DNA of 38,503 nt from Alphaproteobacteria bacterium. Lineage in GTDB: Bacteria > Pseudomonadota > Alphaproteobacteria > Rhodospirillales > Magnetospirillaceae. Below, piece by piece: positions 1 to 8,400 of this stretch (its first letter is position 1; the number at the start of each line of letters is the position of its first letter). The stretch spans positions 1 to 38,503 of the forward strand of contig JAJPHO010000147.1 in the NCBI GenBank assembly GCA_021325215.1. Reading direction: 5' to 3'. A program made the translations under genes and the position numbers. The notes below the pieces were generated by a model. The model did not search any database. It saw only the letters and a list, made by a program, of their open reading frames with translations, and was not told the origin of the DNA.

Positions 1-1205
1 CAGTCGCCGACCGCGATGGCTTCGGACAGGCGGATGCCGAAATGCACCGGGTCATCCATCATCGTCTCGAAGTAATTGGCATAGATGCGCTTGGCGCGGG
101 TGACCTCCTCCTCGGTGATCGGCGCCTTTTTGATGCCTTCTATGGTGTCGAGCATCTGTTTCTTCGCCTTGTCGGGCGACTGGTTCTTCTCCAGCGTCAC
201 CACGACCACGTCCACGCCGGGATCGTGCAGCGGCATGGCCGTGCCGCCCAGCGAGGCCGCCAGTTTCTTCTCCACCAGCGCCTTGTAGAGCCGGCCATTG
301 GGCGTGTTGGTGAGGATTTCGTCGAGCACCTGCACGGCGGGGAAGTCGGCGGCCGAGCCCTGCGGGACGTGATAGAGCGTGCCGAGCAGCGGATTGTCGC
401 CGACCCGCTCGAAGGTCACGGTATGGGCGCCGTCCTGCACCGGCTCGACGGTCCACAAGGGTTCGATGGTACGCGAAGGCTTGGCGATCGGGCCGAAATA
501 CTGCCCGATGCGCTCCAGCGTCTTGGCCTCGTCGAACTTGCCGGTGACGATCAGCACGGCGTTGTCGGGCTGGTAATAGTGCCGGTAGAAGGCCTGCAGA
601 TGCTCGATATTGACGTTCTCGACGTCGGCGCGGGCGCCGATCGTGGTCTTGCCGTAATTGTGCCATTGATAGGCGCCGGCCAGCATCTTGTTCCACAACA
701 TCGCATTGGGGCTGTTCTCGCCCATTTCCATTTCGTTGCGGACCACGGTCATCTCGCTGTCTAGATCCGCGCGCGCAATGTTGGAATGGACCATGCGGTC
801 GGCTTCCATCTTCAGCGCCCAGTCGAGATTGTCGTCGTTGGTCGAGAAGGTCTCGTAATAATTGGTGCGGTCGAAGAAGGTCGAGCCGTTGAAGCGCATG
901 CCGCGCTTGGCGAATTCCTCCTTGATCGTCGTGCCGGGATAATTGGGCGAGCCCTTGAACAAAAGATGTTCGAGCAGGTGCGCCATGCCGGTCTCGCCGT
1001 ATTTTTCCATGCGGCTGCCGACTTCGTAGGTGACGTTGACCGTGGTGGTCGGCTTGGTGGCGTCGGGGGCGAGCAGCACGCGCAGCCCGTTATCGAGCCG
1101 GTATTCGGTGATTCCTTCGATCGTCGTGACCTTGATGGGGGCGTCGGCGAAGGCGGGAGCGGCGGCTAAGGCGGCAAGCAAGGCGAGGGGGGCAAGGCTG
1201 CGCAT
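1..1205 (-). CDS. M16 family zinc metallopeptidase (pitrilysin-like), C-terminus cut by window edge
   Basis: About 401 codons are present, read from ATG at 1205 leftwards; the frame runs off the window without a stop. Residues 1-20 form a Sec signal peptide (short polar start, Leu/Ala core, APAFA end), so the enzyme should be periplasmic. The inverted zinc motif HLLEH lies at residues 76-80, and an Asn-Glu-Met-Glu-rich helix about 75 residues later supplies the usual third ligand Glu. The first M16 domain and the beginning of the inactive second domain are visible. Family members degrade peptides or processed proteins; the substrate is not predictable here. It is divergent from dgt, with 122 bp between the starts. 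No strong Shine-Dalgarno is visible, but the signal peptide fixes the start. No trace of PQQ genes is seen in the window. Identification as M16 is firm. Confidence 0.9.
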   Translation of the reverse strand, partial: MRSLAPLALLAALAAAPAFADAPIKVTTIEGITEYRLDNGLRVLLAPDATKPTTTVNVTYEVGSRMEKYGETGMAHLLEHLLFKGSPNYPGTTIKEEFAKRGMRFNGSTFFDRTNYYETFSTNDDNLDWALKMEADRMVHSNIARADLDSEMTVVRNEMEMGENSPNAMLWNKMLAGAYQWHNYGKTTIGARADVENVNIEHLQAFYRHYYQPDNAVLIVTGKFDEAKTLERIGQYFGPIAKPSRTIEPLWTVEPVQDGAHTVTFERVGDNPLLGTLYHVPQGSAADFPAVQVLDEILTNTPNGRLYKALVEKKLAASLGGTAMPLHDPGVDVVVVTLEKNQSPDKAKKQMLDTIEGIKKAPITEEEVTRAKRIYANYFETMMDDPVHFGIRLSEAIAVGD

Positions 1206-1327
1206 GGAGGGTTCCCGTAAAAGGGGAGGAGGGTGCCGAGTCTACAGGCTGAAATCGAGATTGCCCAGGCCCGGTGACGGGCTAAAGAAGTTGATCCCCC
1301 CTGGGTCTTCCCTTACTGTCCCGACCC

Positions 1328-2506
1328 ATGACGAACCTGCCCTTACTGGCGCCTTTCGCCTGCCATCCCGGCCAGAGCCGCGGACGCCGGCACCCGGAGG
1401 CGGAAAGCGACACCAGGTCGCCGTTCCAGCGCGACCGCGACCGCATCATCCATTCCGAAGCCTTCCGCAAGCTGAAATACAAGACCCAGGTCTTCGTCTA
1501 TCACGAGGGCGACAATTACCGTACCCGGCTGACCCACAGCCTGGAGGTGTCGCAGATCGCCCGCACCGTGGCGCGCGTGATCGGGCTGAACGAGGATCTG
1601 GCCGAGTGCCTGGCCCTGGCCCACGATCTCGGCCATACCCCGTTCGGCCATGCCGGCGAGGACGCGCTGCATGACGTGATGGCGGATTTCGACGGCTTCG
1701 ACCACAACGCCCAGGCCCTGCGCATCGTCACCAAGCTGGAAAAGCGCTATGTCCAGTTCGACGGGCTGAACCTGACCTGGGAAACCCTCGAAGGCATGGT
1801 CAAGCATAACGGCCCGCTGATCGGTTTCGAGGGAGCCAAGCCGCTGCCGCTGGCCATCCGCGCCTATGACGCCATGGCCGCGCTCGAACTGGACGGTTAT
1901 CCCAGCGCCGAAGCCCAGGTCGCGGCTCTGTCCGACGACATCGCCTATAACAATCATGACATCGATGACGGCCTGCGCGCCGGCCTGTTCACCATCGAGG
2001 ATCTGGCCTCGGTGCCGCTGGTCGGTCCGGTCTTCGCCGAGGTCGAGCGCGACTTCCCCGACATCGTCCCGTCTCTGCACATCCATGAGGCGGTGCGCCG
2101 GCTGATCGGGCTGATGGTGCGCGACCTGATTTCCGAGACCAAGCGCCGCATCGCCGAGTTCAATCCGCGAAGCGCCGACGAGGTGCGCCGCCTGGGCCAG
2201 CCGCTGGCGGCCTTCTCGGACGAGATGCGCGCCAACGACAAGGCGTTGAAACGGTTCCTGTTTCGCAATATGTACCGGCATTACAAGGTCAACCGCGCGG
2301 CCAGCAAGGCCAAGCGGGTGGTGCGCCAGCTGTTTGCCTTGTTCCTCGACGAGCCCGAGACCTTGCCGCCGGAATGCCAGGCGCTGTGCGAGGGCAAGTC
2401 GCGCCATGAAATCGCGCGGATCGTCGCCGACTATATCGCCGGCATGACCGACCGCTTCGCTTTGGATGAATATCGGCGCCTGTTCGACATGCAGGAAACG
2501 CCGTGA
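1328..2506 (+). CDS. dgt: Deoxyguanosinetriphosphate triphosphohydrolase-like protein (HD superfamily dNTPase)
   Basis: 392 residues, the usual length for the type 2 dGTPase-like subfamily. These enzymes hydrolyse dNTPs to the nucleoside and tripolyphosphate and so adjust cytoplasmic dNTP pools. The metal site is readable: H70 in RTRLTHSLEV, then H99-D100 in AHDLGHTPFGH (98-108), and a later Asp in ALSDDIAYNNHDIDDG. The N-terminal RSPFQRDRDRIIHSEAFRKL region is typical of the family. The gene is the first plus-strand gene here and is followed 25 bp later by argS, an order seen in many alphaproteobacteria. The start ATG at 1328 is the first in frame; N-terminal residues 1-25 are not conserved in the family, so a slightly later start cannot be excluded. 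Actual dGTP specificity is not shown by sequence. Confidence 0.93.
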   Translation: MTNLPLLAPFACHPGQSRGRRHPEAESDTRSPFQRDRDRIIHSEAFRKLKYKTQVFVYHEGDNYRTRLTHSLEVSQIARTVARVIGLNEDLAECLALAHDLGHTPFGHAGEDALHDVMADFDGFDHNAQALRIVTKLEKRYVQFDGLNLTWETLEGMVKHNGPLIGFEGAKPLPLAIRAYDAMAALELDGYPSAEAQVAALSDDIAYNNHDIDDGLRAGLFTIEDLASVPLVGPVFAEVERDFPDIVPSLHIHEAVRRLIGLMVRDLISETKRRIAEFNPRSADEVRRLGQPLAAFSDEMRANDKALKRFLFRNMYRHYKVNRAASKAKRVVRQLFALFLDEPETLPPECQALCEGKSRHEIARIVADYIAGMTDRFALDEYRRLFDMQETP

Positions 2507-2531
2507 CTTTGACTATGTGAGATAAGTAAGA

Positions 2532-4286
2532 ATGAACCTCTTTACCGCCTTCCGCGACGACATCCTGGCCGCCCTGGGCCGCCTGGCCGAGAAAGGCGCG
2601 CTGCCCGCCGGCCTCGACATGGCCAAAGTGACCGCCGAGCCGCCGCGCGACGCCAGCCATGGCGACGTCGCCACCAATGCCGCGATGGTGCTGGGCAAAC
2701 AGGCCGGCATGGCCCCGCGCGCCCTGGCCGATCTGCTGGCCGCCGAATTGCGCGGCCTGCCGGCGGTGACCGAGGTCGAAGTGGCTGGTCCGGGCTTCCT
2801 TAATCTGCGCCTGGCCGATTTCTACTGGTCCGACCGTCTGCGCGACCTGCTGAAGGCCGGTGTCGCCTATGGCGATTCGACGCTCGGCAAGGGCGAGAAG
2901 ATCAATGTCGAATATGTCTCGGCCAATCCGACCGGCCCGATGCATGTCGGCCATGGCCGCGGCGCCGTGGTGGGCGACGCGCTGGCCTCGCTGTTGGCCA
3001 AGGCCGGCTGGGACGTTTGCCGCGAATATTACATCAACGATGCCGGCGCCCAGGTCGATACGCTGGCCCGCTCGGTCCATCTGCGCTACCGCGAGGCTCT
3101 GGGCGAGGATATCGGCGCCATCCCGGAAGGCTTCTATCCCGGCGACTATCTGGTGCCGGTCGGCAAGAAGCTCGCCGCCGAAGAGGGCGACAAATGGAAC
3201 AGCGCGCCGGAAGCCGAGTGGCTGCCGGTGTTCCGCCTGCGCGCCGTCGCCGAGATGATGGAACTGATCAAGGGCGATCTGGCGGCGCTGGGCGTGCATC
3301 ACGACCGCTTCTCGTCCGAGCGCGAGCTGGTCGAGGCCGGGGGCGTGCAGAAATCGATCGATTACCTGCAGAGCCTGGGCCTGGTCTATGAAGGCATCCT
3401 CGAGCCGCCGAAGGGCAAGACCCCCGACGATTGGGAGCCGCGCCCGCAGACCCTGTTCCGCGCCACGCAATTCGGTGACGACGTCGACCGTCCGCTGAAG
3501 AAGTCGGACGGCAGCTGGACCTATTTCGCCAACGACATCGCCTATCACTTCGACAAATACAAGCGCGGCTTCGCCCAGATGATCAATATCTGGGGCGCCG
3601 ACCATGGCGGCTACGTCAAGCGCATGCAGGCGGCGGTGACCGCCTTGACCGAGGGCAAGGGCGGCGTCGACGTCAAGCTCTGCCAGATGGTCAATCTGCT
3701 GAAGGATGGCGAGCCCTTCAAAATGAGCAAGCGCTCCGGCACCTTCGTCACCCTGCGCGACCTGATCGACGAAGTCGGCGCCGGCGTGGTCCGCTTCCTG
3801 ATGCTGACCCGCAAGAACGACGCGCCGCTCGATTTCGACCTGGCCCGCGCGCTGGAACAGTCGCGCGACAATCCGGTTTTCTACGTGCAGTACGCCCATG
3901 CCCGCGCCCATTCGGTGCTGCGCCACGGCGCCGAGATGTTCCCGGGCAAGGATCTGTCGGGCGAGGGGCTGTCCGGCGCTCCGCTGGCGCGCTTGACCGA
4001 CCCGGCCGAGCTTGCTTTGATCAAGCTGATGGCGGGCTGGCCGCGTCTGATCGAGACCGCGGCCGAAGCCCATGAGCCGCATCGCGTCGCCTTCTTTCTC
4101 AATGAGGTGGCGGCCGGGTTCCATGGGCTGTGGAACAAGGGAAAGGACGATGTCTCCTTGCGCTTCCTGCTGGCCGAAGACCACGATGTGTCGCTGGCGC
4201 GTCTCGCCCTGGTGCGCGCCGTGTCGCTGCTGATCGCGTCGGGCCTCAAGGTCTTCGGCGTCGAGCCGATGGAGGAGATGCGCTAA
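2532..4286 (+). CDS. argS: Arginyl-tRNA synthetase
   Basis: 584 residues, class I aminoacyl-tRNA synthetase that charges tRNA-Arg in the cytoplasm. The N-terminal Add-1 domain (about 1-105) is followed by the HIGH-type signature MHVGHG at 137-142, preceded by YVSANPTGP, which is diagnostic for ArgRS. The KMSKR loop is at 397-401 ([10 protein letters not shown]), and the C-terminal DALR anticodon-binding domain occupies roughly 460-584. The gene lies 25 bp after dgt and its stop codon directly abuts the ATG of the SPOR-domain gene, so the two are probably co-translated; GGAGGAG just before the argS stop is the Shine-Dalgarno of the next gene. The argS-SPOR-nagZ order is common in alphaproteobacteria. 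Nothing unusual is seen in the catalytic residues. Confidence 0.97.
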   Translation: MNLFTAFRDDILAALGRLAEKGALPAGLDMAKVTAEPPRDASHGDVATNAAMVLGKQAGMAPRALADLLAAELRGLPAVTEVEVAGPGFLNLRLADFYWSDRLRDLLKAGVAYGDSTLGKGEKINVEYVSANPTGPMHVGHGRGAVVGDALASLLAKAGWDVCREYYINDAGAQVDTLARSVHLRYREALGEDIGAIPEGFYPGDYLVPVGKKLAAEEGDKWNSAPEAEWLPVFRLRAVAEMMELIKGDLAALGVHHDRFSSERELVEAGGVQKSIDYLQSLGLVYEGILEPPKGKTPDDWEPRPQTLFRATQFGDDVDRPLKKSDGSWTYFANDIAYHFDKYKRGFAQMINIWGADHGGYVKRMQAAVTALTEGKGGVDVKLCQMVNLLKDGEPFKMSKRSGTFVTLRDLIDEVGAGVVRFLMLTRKNDAPLDFDLARALEQSRDNPVFYVQYAHARAHSVLRHGAEMFPGKDLSGEGLSGAPLARLTDPAELALIKLMAGWPRLIETAAEAHEPHRVAFFLNEVAAGFHGLWNKGKDDVSLRFLLAEDHDVSLARLALVRAVSLLIASGLKVFGVEPMEEMR

Positions 4287-5225
4287 ATGGCCGCGCCGCG
4301 CGACCCGTTCGACCGCGATAATCTGGATGAGGACCGCGAGGTTCTCGATATCATTCCCGAGCGTTACGATTCCGATCCCGACAGCCGCCAGGCCAGGCGT
4401 GCCGCCCATGCCCGCCTGACGCTGACCGTCTCGCTGGCGGTGCTGGCGGTGATGGCGCTGGGCGTCGCCGCCAAACACATCCTCTATGGCGAGGCACCCA
4501 AGGATCATCAATCGTCGGTGCCGATCATCCATGCCGACGACAAGCCGATCAAGGTCAAGCCGCAGGACCGCGGCGGCATGGACGTGCCCAATCAGGACAA
4601 GCTGATCTATGACCGCATGGCCGCCAAGAATGGCGACCAGCAGCCCGAGCGCCTGTTGCCACCGCCCGAGCAGGCCCAGACACCGCCACCTCAGCCGCAG
4701 AAGGCGCCGGAAAGCAATCCGCTGCCGCCGGCGCCGGCCCCGACTCCCGCTCCCGCCGCTTCCGCGCCGCTCCCGGCTCCGGCGGTGACCGCTCCGGCCC
4801 CGGCTTCGCCGGCGCCGCGCTATTCCGTTCCGCCCGCGCCGGCTCCGACCCCCGCGCCGAGCGCGGGTCCGAGCCCGGTCAAGCCGACTTCGGCTCCGCC
4901 CAAGCCTGCTCCGGCGCCCGCTCCGGCGAAGCCCGAACCCGCTCCCGCGCCGGCGCCCGCCGCGGCCAAGGCCAGTTCCGGCGGCGGGTGGGTGGTCCAG
5001 CTCGGCGCCGTGCACAGCGAAGCCGAGGCCAAGACCGAATGGGCCCGCATCAAGGGCCAGCACAGCCAGCTGGCCCAGCTGTCGCCCGATATCGTCCGTG
5101 CCGACATCCCCGGAAAGGGCGTATTCTGGCGCATCCGCGGCGGTTCGCTCGACGAAGCCCAGGCACGCGTGCTGTGCGCCGATCTCACCAAACAGGGTCA
5201 GGGGTGCCTCGTTGTCCGGAAGTAA
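4287..5225 (+). CDS. SPOR domain-containing membrane protein
   Basis: 312 residues. Residues 1-30 are acidic and cytoplasmic, a single transmembrane helix covers about 42-63 (LTVSLAVLAVMALGVAA), a long Pro/Ala-rich spacer runs from about 125 to 230, and a SPOR domain closes the protein (about 231-312, starting GGGWVVQLGAV and ending in RVLCADLTKQGQGCLVV). SPOR domains bind denuded glycan strands at the septum, so this bitopic protein probably localises to the division site; the Pro/Ala stretch would span the periplasm. It starts immediately after the argS stop with GGAGGAG placed 10 nt upstream. Its last 14 bases contain the start of nagZ, linking a glycan-binding protein with a glycan-recycling enzyme. 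It is not FtsN by sequence alone, so no symbol is given. Confidence 0.88.
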   Translation: MAAPRDPFDRDNLDEDREVLDIIPERYDSDPDSRQARRAAHARLTLTVSLAVLAVMALGVAAKHILYGEAPKDHQSSVPIIHADDKPIKVKPQDRGGMDVPNQDKLIYDRMAAKNGDQQPERLLPPPEQAQTPPPQPQKAPESNPLPPAPAPTPAPAASAPLPAPAVTAPAPASPAPRYSVPPAPAPTPAPSAGPSPVKPTSAPPKPAPAPAPAKPEPAPAPAPAAAKASSGGGWVVQLGAVHSEAEAKTEWARIKGQHSQLAQLSPDIVRADIPGKGVFWRIRGGSLDEAQARVLCADLTKQGQGCLVVRK

Positions 5226-6234
5226 TCCTCCCTCCTCGGTCATCTATGGCTGCGCCGGTCCGATCCTGACCGGCGAGGAAAAGGCGTTCTTCTCGGCGGT
5301 CGATCCCCTGGGCTTCATCCTGTTCGCCCGCAATATCGAGTCTCCGGACCAGGTGCGCGCGCTGGTGCGGTCTCTGCGTGAGACGGTCGGGCGTGAGGCG
5401 CCGGTGCTGATCGACCAGGAAGGCGGCCGGGTGCAGCGCCTGCGTCCGCCGCATTGGAAAAGCCGGCCGCCGATGGTGAAGTTCGGCGAGCTGGCCAAGC
5501 GCGACCTGCCGCAGGCGCGCCGCGCCGCGCGCCTCAACGCCCATCTGATCGCAGCCGAGCTGCGGTCCTTGGGCATCGACATCGATTGCGCGCCGCTGAT
5601 CGACGTGCCTGTTTCAGGGGCGGACAACATCATCGGCGACCGCGCCTTCGGCACCGATCCGATGCTGGTGGCCGATCTCGGCCGCGCCGTGATGGATGGT
5701 TTGCTCGATGGCGGCGTGATGCCGATCGTCAAGCACATCCCCGGACATGGCCGCGCCATGGTCGACAGCCACAAGGCGCTGCCGGTGGTCGGCACCGACC
5801 GCGAGACCCTGGAAAAGACCGATTTCGCGACGTTTCGCGCTTTGCGGGATGCTCCCTGGGCGATGACCGCCCATGTCATCTACAGCGCCTATGACGACCA
5901 CCGCCCGGCAACTTTGTCGCCGATAGTGGTGAAAGAGGTGATCAGGGGCCATATCGGATGCGAGGCCGTGCTGCTGAGCGACGATCTGTCGATGCATGCC
6001 CTGTCGGGCAGCTTCAAGGACCGTGCCGAGATGAGCCTGTGGGCAGGCTGCGACGTGGTTCTGCACTGCAATGGCGACATGGACGAAATGAAGGGCGTTG
6101 CCGAAGGCGTGCGCCCGCTGGACGACGCCGCGCAGATGCGCCTGGCCGAGGCCGAGGAAAAGAGACGCATGCTGCCGCTGATGATCGACGCACAGGATTT
6201 CGTCGACGGGTGGCTGAAGGAGATTGAGGCATGA
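5212..6234 (+). CDS. nagZ: Beta-N-acetylhexosaminidase of muropeptide recycling
   Basis: 340 residues, glycoside hydrolase family 3. NagZ removes GlcNAc from 1,6-anhydro-muropeptides in the cytoplasm during peptidoglycan recycling. The family loop KHIPGHG is at 174-180, carrying the catalytic His, and the nucleophile Asp is D257 in LLSDDLSM. DPLGFILFARN near the N-terminus is also typical. The same frame stays open further upstream, but those residues (many Pro, Cys and Ser) read as antisense-like filler inside the SPOR gene. I choose TTG at 5212 because the conserved part begins 12 codons later (VIYGCAG) and AGGGG at 5200-5204 sits 7 nt before it. The start overlaps the preceding stop by 14 bp, and the end overlaps the next gene at ATGA. 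Confidence 0.93.
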   Translation: MSGSNPPSSVIYGCAGPILTGEEKAFFSAVDPLGFILFARNIESPDQVRALVRSLRETVGREAPVLIDQEGGRVQRLRPPHWKSRPPMVKFGELAKRDLPQARRAARLNAHLIAAELRSLGIDIDCAPLIDVPVSGADNIIGDRAFGTDPMLVADLGRAVMDGLLDGGVMPIVKHIPGHGRAMVDSHKALPVVGTDRETLEKTDFATFRALRDAPWAMTAHVIYSAYDDHRPATLSPIVVKEVIRGHIGCEAVLLSDDLSMHALSGSFKDRAEMSLWAGCDVVLHCNGDMDEMKGVAEGVRPLDDAAQMRLAEAEEKRRMLPLMIDAQDFVDGWLKEIEA

Positions 6235-6911
6235 TGGTTCCCCCGCAGGTCGCGGACGGGATTCGCAATCTGGCGGTCTGGGTCATTCCGCTGATCCTGT
6301 CGATCACCCTGCACGAGGCCGCGCACGGCATCGTCGCCTGGCGCTTGGGCGACGACACCGCCAAGCGCATGGGCCGGGTTTCGGCCAACCCCGCCAACCA
6401 TATCGATCCGTTCGGCACCATCCTGCTGCCCGGCATGCTGCTGCTGATGGGCGGCGGCGTGATGTTCGGGTGGGCCAAGCCGGTGCCGGTCAATTTCGGC
6501 CGCCTGCATCCGGTGCGCCTGGGCATGATCCTGGTGGCCGCCGCCGGGCCGGTGACCAATCTGCTGCTGGCGCTGATCTCGGCTCTGCTGATCTACGCCG
6601 TTCCCTATCTGCCCGAGGCCGGGCGGACCTTCGCCGCCGCCAATCTCAAGAATTCCATCGAGATCAATCTGGTGCTGGCGGTGTTCAACATGCTTCCGCT
6701 GCCGCCGCTCGATGGCGGGCGGGTGCTGGTCGGGCTGCTGCCGCGCCAGCTCGCCTACAAGGTCTCGCAATTGGAGCGCTACAGCCTGGTGATCCTGATG
6801 GTCGGGCTGTTCCTGCTGCCGCTGCTGGGGTTCCATCCCTTCTCGTGGCTGGTCGGGCTGCCGGCCGAAATTCTGGAAGGGTGGCTGTTCCACATCACCG
6901 GCCTGATGTGA
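6231..6911 (+). CDS. Site-2-protease-type membrane metallopeptidase (M50)
   Basis: 226 residues, mostly hydrophobic with about five or six transmembrane helices. The zinc motif HEAAH (28-32) lies in the first helix, and the second metal motif NMLPLPPLDGGR (about N153 to D161) gives the third ligand, Asp 161. This is the compact S2P/M50B type without PDZ or CBS domains, found in many alphaproteobacteria next to nagZ and scpA; its substrates are mostly unknown. It is not RseP, which is longer and carries PDZ domains. The ATG overlaps the nagZ stop (ATGA at 6231-6234), indicating translational coupling. It is followed by scpA within 10 bp. Proteolysis within the membrane is inferred from the family. 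Confidence 0.9.
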   Translation: MMVPPQVADGIRNLAVWVIPLILSITLHEAAHGIVAWRLGDDTAKRMGRVSANPANHIDPFGTILLPGMLLLMGGGVMFGWAKPVPVNFGRLHPVRLGMILVAAAGPVTNLLLALISALLIYAVPYLPEAGRTFAAANLKNSIEINLVLAVFNMLPLPPLDGGRVLVGLLPRQLAYKVSQLERYSLVILMVGLFLLPLLGFHPFSWLVGLPAEILEGWLFHITGLM

Positions 6912-6917
6912 GGGTTG

Positions 6918-7670
6918 ATGGACGGGGGAGTCAGCTTCACGGTCGATCTGGACGGGTTCGAGGGGCCGCTCGACCTGCTGCTGTCGCTTGCCCGCGACCA
7001 GAAGGTCGATCTGGCCCGCATCTCGATCCTGGCGCTGGTCGAGCAATATCTGACCTTCATCGACCAGCGCGCGAAGCATAACCTCGAACTGGCGGCCGAT
7101 TATCTGGTGATGGCGGCCTGGCTGGCCTATCTCAAATCCCGCCTGCTGCTGCCGGAACCGCCCGCCGAGGACGAACCCTCCGCCGAAGAGATGGCCGCCA
7201 ATCTGGCTTTCCAGCTGCAGCGCCTGGAAGCGATGCGCAAGGCGGGTGCCGCGCTGATGGCGCGCCCGCAATTGCTGCGCGAGCGCTTTCCGCGCGGCGA
7301 GCCGGAAACCACTCGCACCGAGCTGAAACCCTGGTGGCAGGTCACCCTCTACGAATTGCTGCGCGCCTATGGCGACGTGCTGGCGAGAAAGCCGGTGACG
7401 CGCCTGGAGATCGAGGCGCCCGACCTGTTCTCGCCCGACGACGCGATCCACCGTTTGGAAGCCATGCTGGGCAAGATGCCGCGCTGGTCGACCTTGTCGA
7501 GCTTCCTGCCGCCCGGCGTGTCCGGATTGCTGGCGCGTTCGGCGATGGCCGCCCATCTGGTCGGAGCGCTGGAACTGGTCAAGCAGGGCCGCATCGAATT
7601 ACGCCAGGACCCCGGGCTGTTCGCGCCGGTGTGGGTCAAAGCGAGGGAGAGGGAAGAGGGTCTTGAGTAG
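6918..7670 (+). CDS. scpA: Segregation and condensation protein A (kleisin)
   Basis: About 250 residues. ScpA is the kleisin that bridges the two SMC heads in the SMC-ScpAB condensin and helps chromosome segregation. The N-terminal FEGPLDLLLSLARDQKVDL block is the family signature, followed by YLVMAAWLAYLKSRLLLP, and a C-terminal winged helix ends the protein. Two start options lie side by side, TTG 6915 and ATG 6918; I use ATG. GAGGG at 6910-6914 is very close to both, so translation is probably coupled to the M50 gene that stops at 6911. The last 8 bases overlap scpB. No smc gene is in the window, as usual. Confidence 0.93.
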   Translation: MDGGVSFTVDLDGFEGPLDLLLSLARDQKVDLARISILALVEQYLTFIDQRAKHNLELAADYLVMAAWLAYLKSRLLLPEPPAEDEPSAEEMAANLAFQLQRLEAMRKAGAALMARPQLLRERFPRGEPETTRTELKPWWQVTLYELLRAYGDVLARKPVTRLEIEAPDLFSPDDAIHRLEAMLGKMPRWSTLSSFLPPGVSGLLARSAMAAHLVGALELVKQGRIELRQDPGLFAPVWVKAREREEGLE

Positions 7671-8328
7671 CAACTGGACGCGATTGATCGAGGCGGTGCT
7701 GTTCGCGTCGTCGGAGCCGGTTCCGGAAGCCGATCTGGCGGCCCGTCTGCCCGCGGACCTGTCGCTGCTGTCCGTGCTGGACGAATTGCAGTCCGATTAT
7801 GCCGGCCGGGGCATCACCTTGCAGAAGCTCGGCAAGGGCTGGGCGTTCCGCACCGCGCCCGATCTGGAGGCCGCTCTGGTGGTCGAGCAGCCGATCGAGA
7901 AGAGACTGTCGCGCGCCGCCATCGAGACCCTGGCGATCATCGCCTATCACCAGCCGGTCACCCGCGCCGAGATCGAGGAAATCCGTGGCGTTGCTCTGAG
8001 CCGGGGAACGCTGGACACACTGTTGGAAGCCGGCTGGATACGCCCGCGCGGCCGCCGCCAGGTGCCCGGCCGCCCGATGCAGTGGGCGACGGCGGAAGGA
8101 TTCCTCGACCATTTCGCCCTGGGCAGCCTCGATGAGCTGCCCGGCCAGGAGGAGCTGAAGGCGGCTGGCCTGCTCGATGCCCGTCCGTCTTTGGCCAGCT
8201 ATGCCAACCGCGCCGGCGACGCGACCGATCTGGTCGATACCGAAGAGGATCTCGACGAAGAGGCCCTCGAACGCCGCGCCATGGAAATGCTGCGCGGCCA
8301 GGAAGACGATCTCTTCGCCGAGGATTAA
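7663..8328 (+). CDS. scpB: Segregation and condensation protein B
   Basis: 221 residues, the winged-helix partner that dimerises and binds ScpA in the SMC complex. The family features are readable: WTRLIEAVLFASSEPV at the start, RAAIETLAIIAYHQPVTRAEI and then RGVALSRGTLDTLLEAGWI in the second winged helix, with an acidic tail. The start is TTG at 7663, inside the scpA end, with GGAAGAGGG at 7652-7660 as Shine-Dalgarno. In many alphaproteobacteria tatA follows directly. Here two minus-strand genes lie between them, and a 72-bp convergent spacer follows the stop. Confidence 0.93.
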   Translation: MSSNWTRLIEAVLFASSEPVPEADLAARLPADLSLLSVLDELQSDYAGRGITLQKLGKGWAFRTAPDLEAALVVEQPIEKRLSRAAIETLAIIAYHQPVTRAEIEEIRGVALSRGTLDTLLEAGWIRPRGRRQVPGRPMQWATAEGFLDHFALGSLDELPGQEELKAAGLLDARPSLASYANRAGDATDLVDTEEDLDEEALERRAMEMLRGQEDDLFAED

Positions 8329-8399
8329 GGGTTTATGCGACGCCTGCGCGGCGCCAGTCGGCGCCGTGAGCAGTATGCGATTCTAAGGGATCGCAAACC
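8329..8399. terminator. Convergent intergenic spacer with nested inverted repeats
   Basis: This 71-bp spacer separates scpB (plus) from the FecR-like gene (minus). An outer arm GGTTT-AT-GCGA (8330-8340) pairs with TCGCAAACC (8391-8399), and an inner GGCGCC-AGTC-GGCGCC lies at 8350-8365. No strong T-tract is present. A shared bidirectional terminator for the two converging genes is my inference. Confidence 0.35.
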
Positions 8400-8400
8400 G

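Noticed and set aside
4680-4980. Short CCGGCTCC-type repeats in the SPOR gene, considered as a tandem repeat or CRISPR-like array
   Set aside because: They encode the Pro/Ala spacer in frame and have no constant repeat-spacer length. The Pro/Gln tail at 8401-8700 is the same kind of case.
2289-5243. A 984-codon open frame on the minus strand opposite argS and the SPOR gene
   Set aside because: It is antisense to two clear genes and its protein is a low-complexity mix of Arg, Gly, Gln and His typical of shadows in GC-rich DNA.
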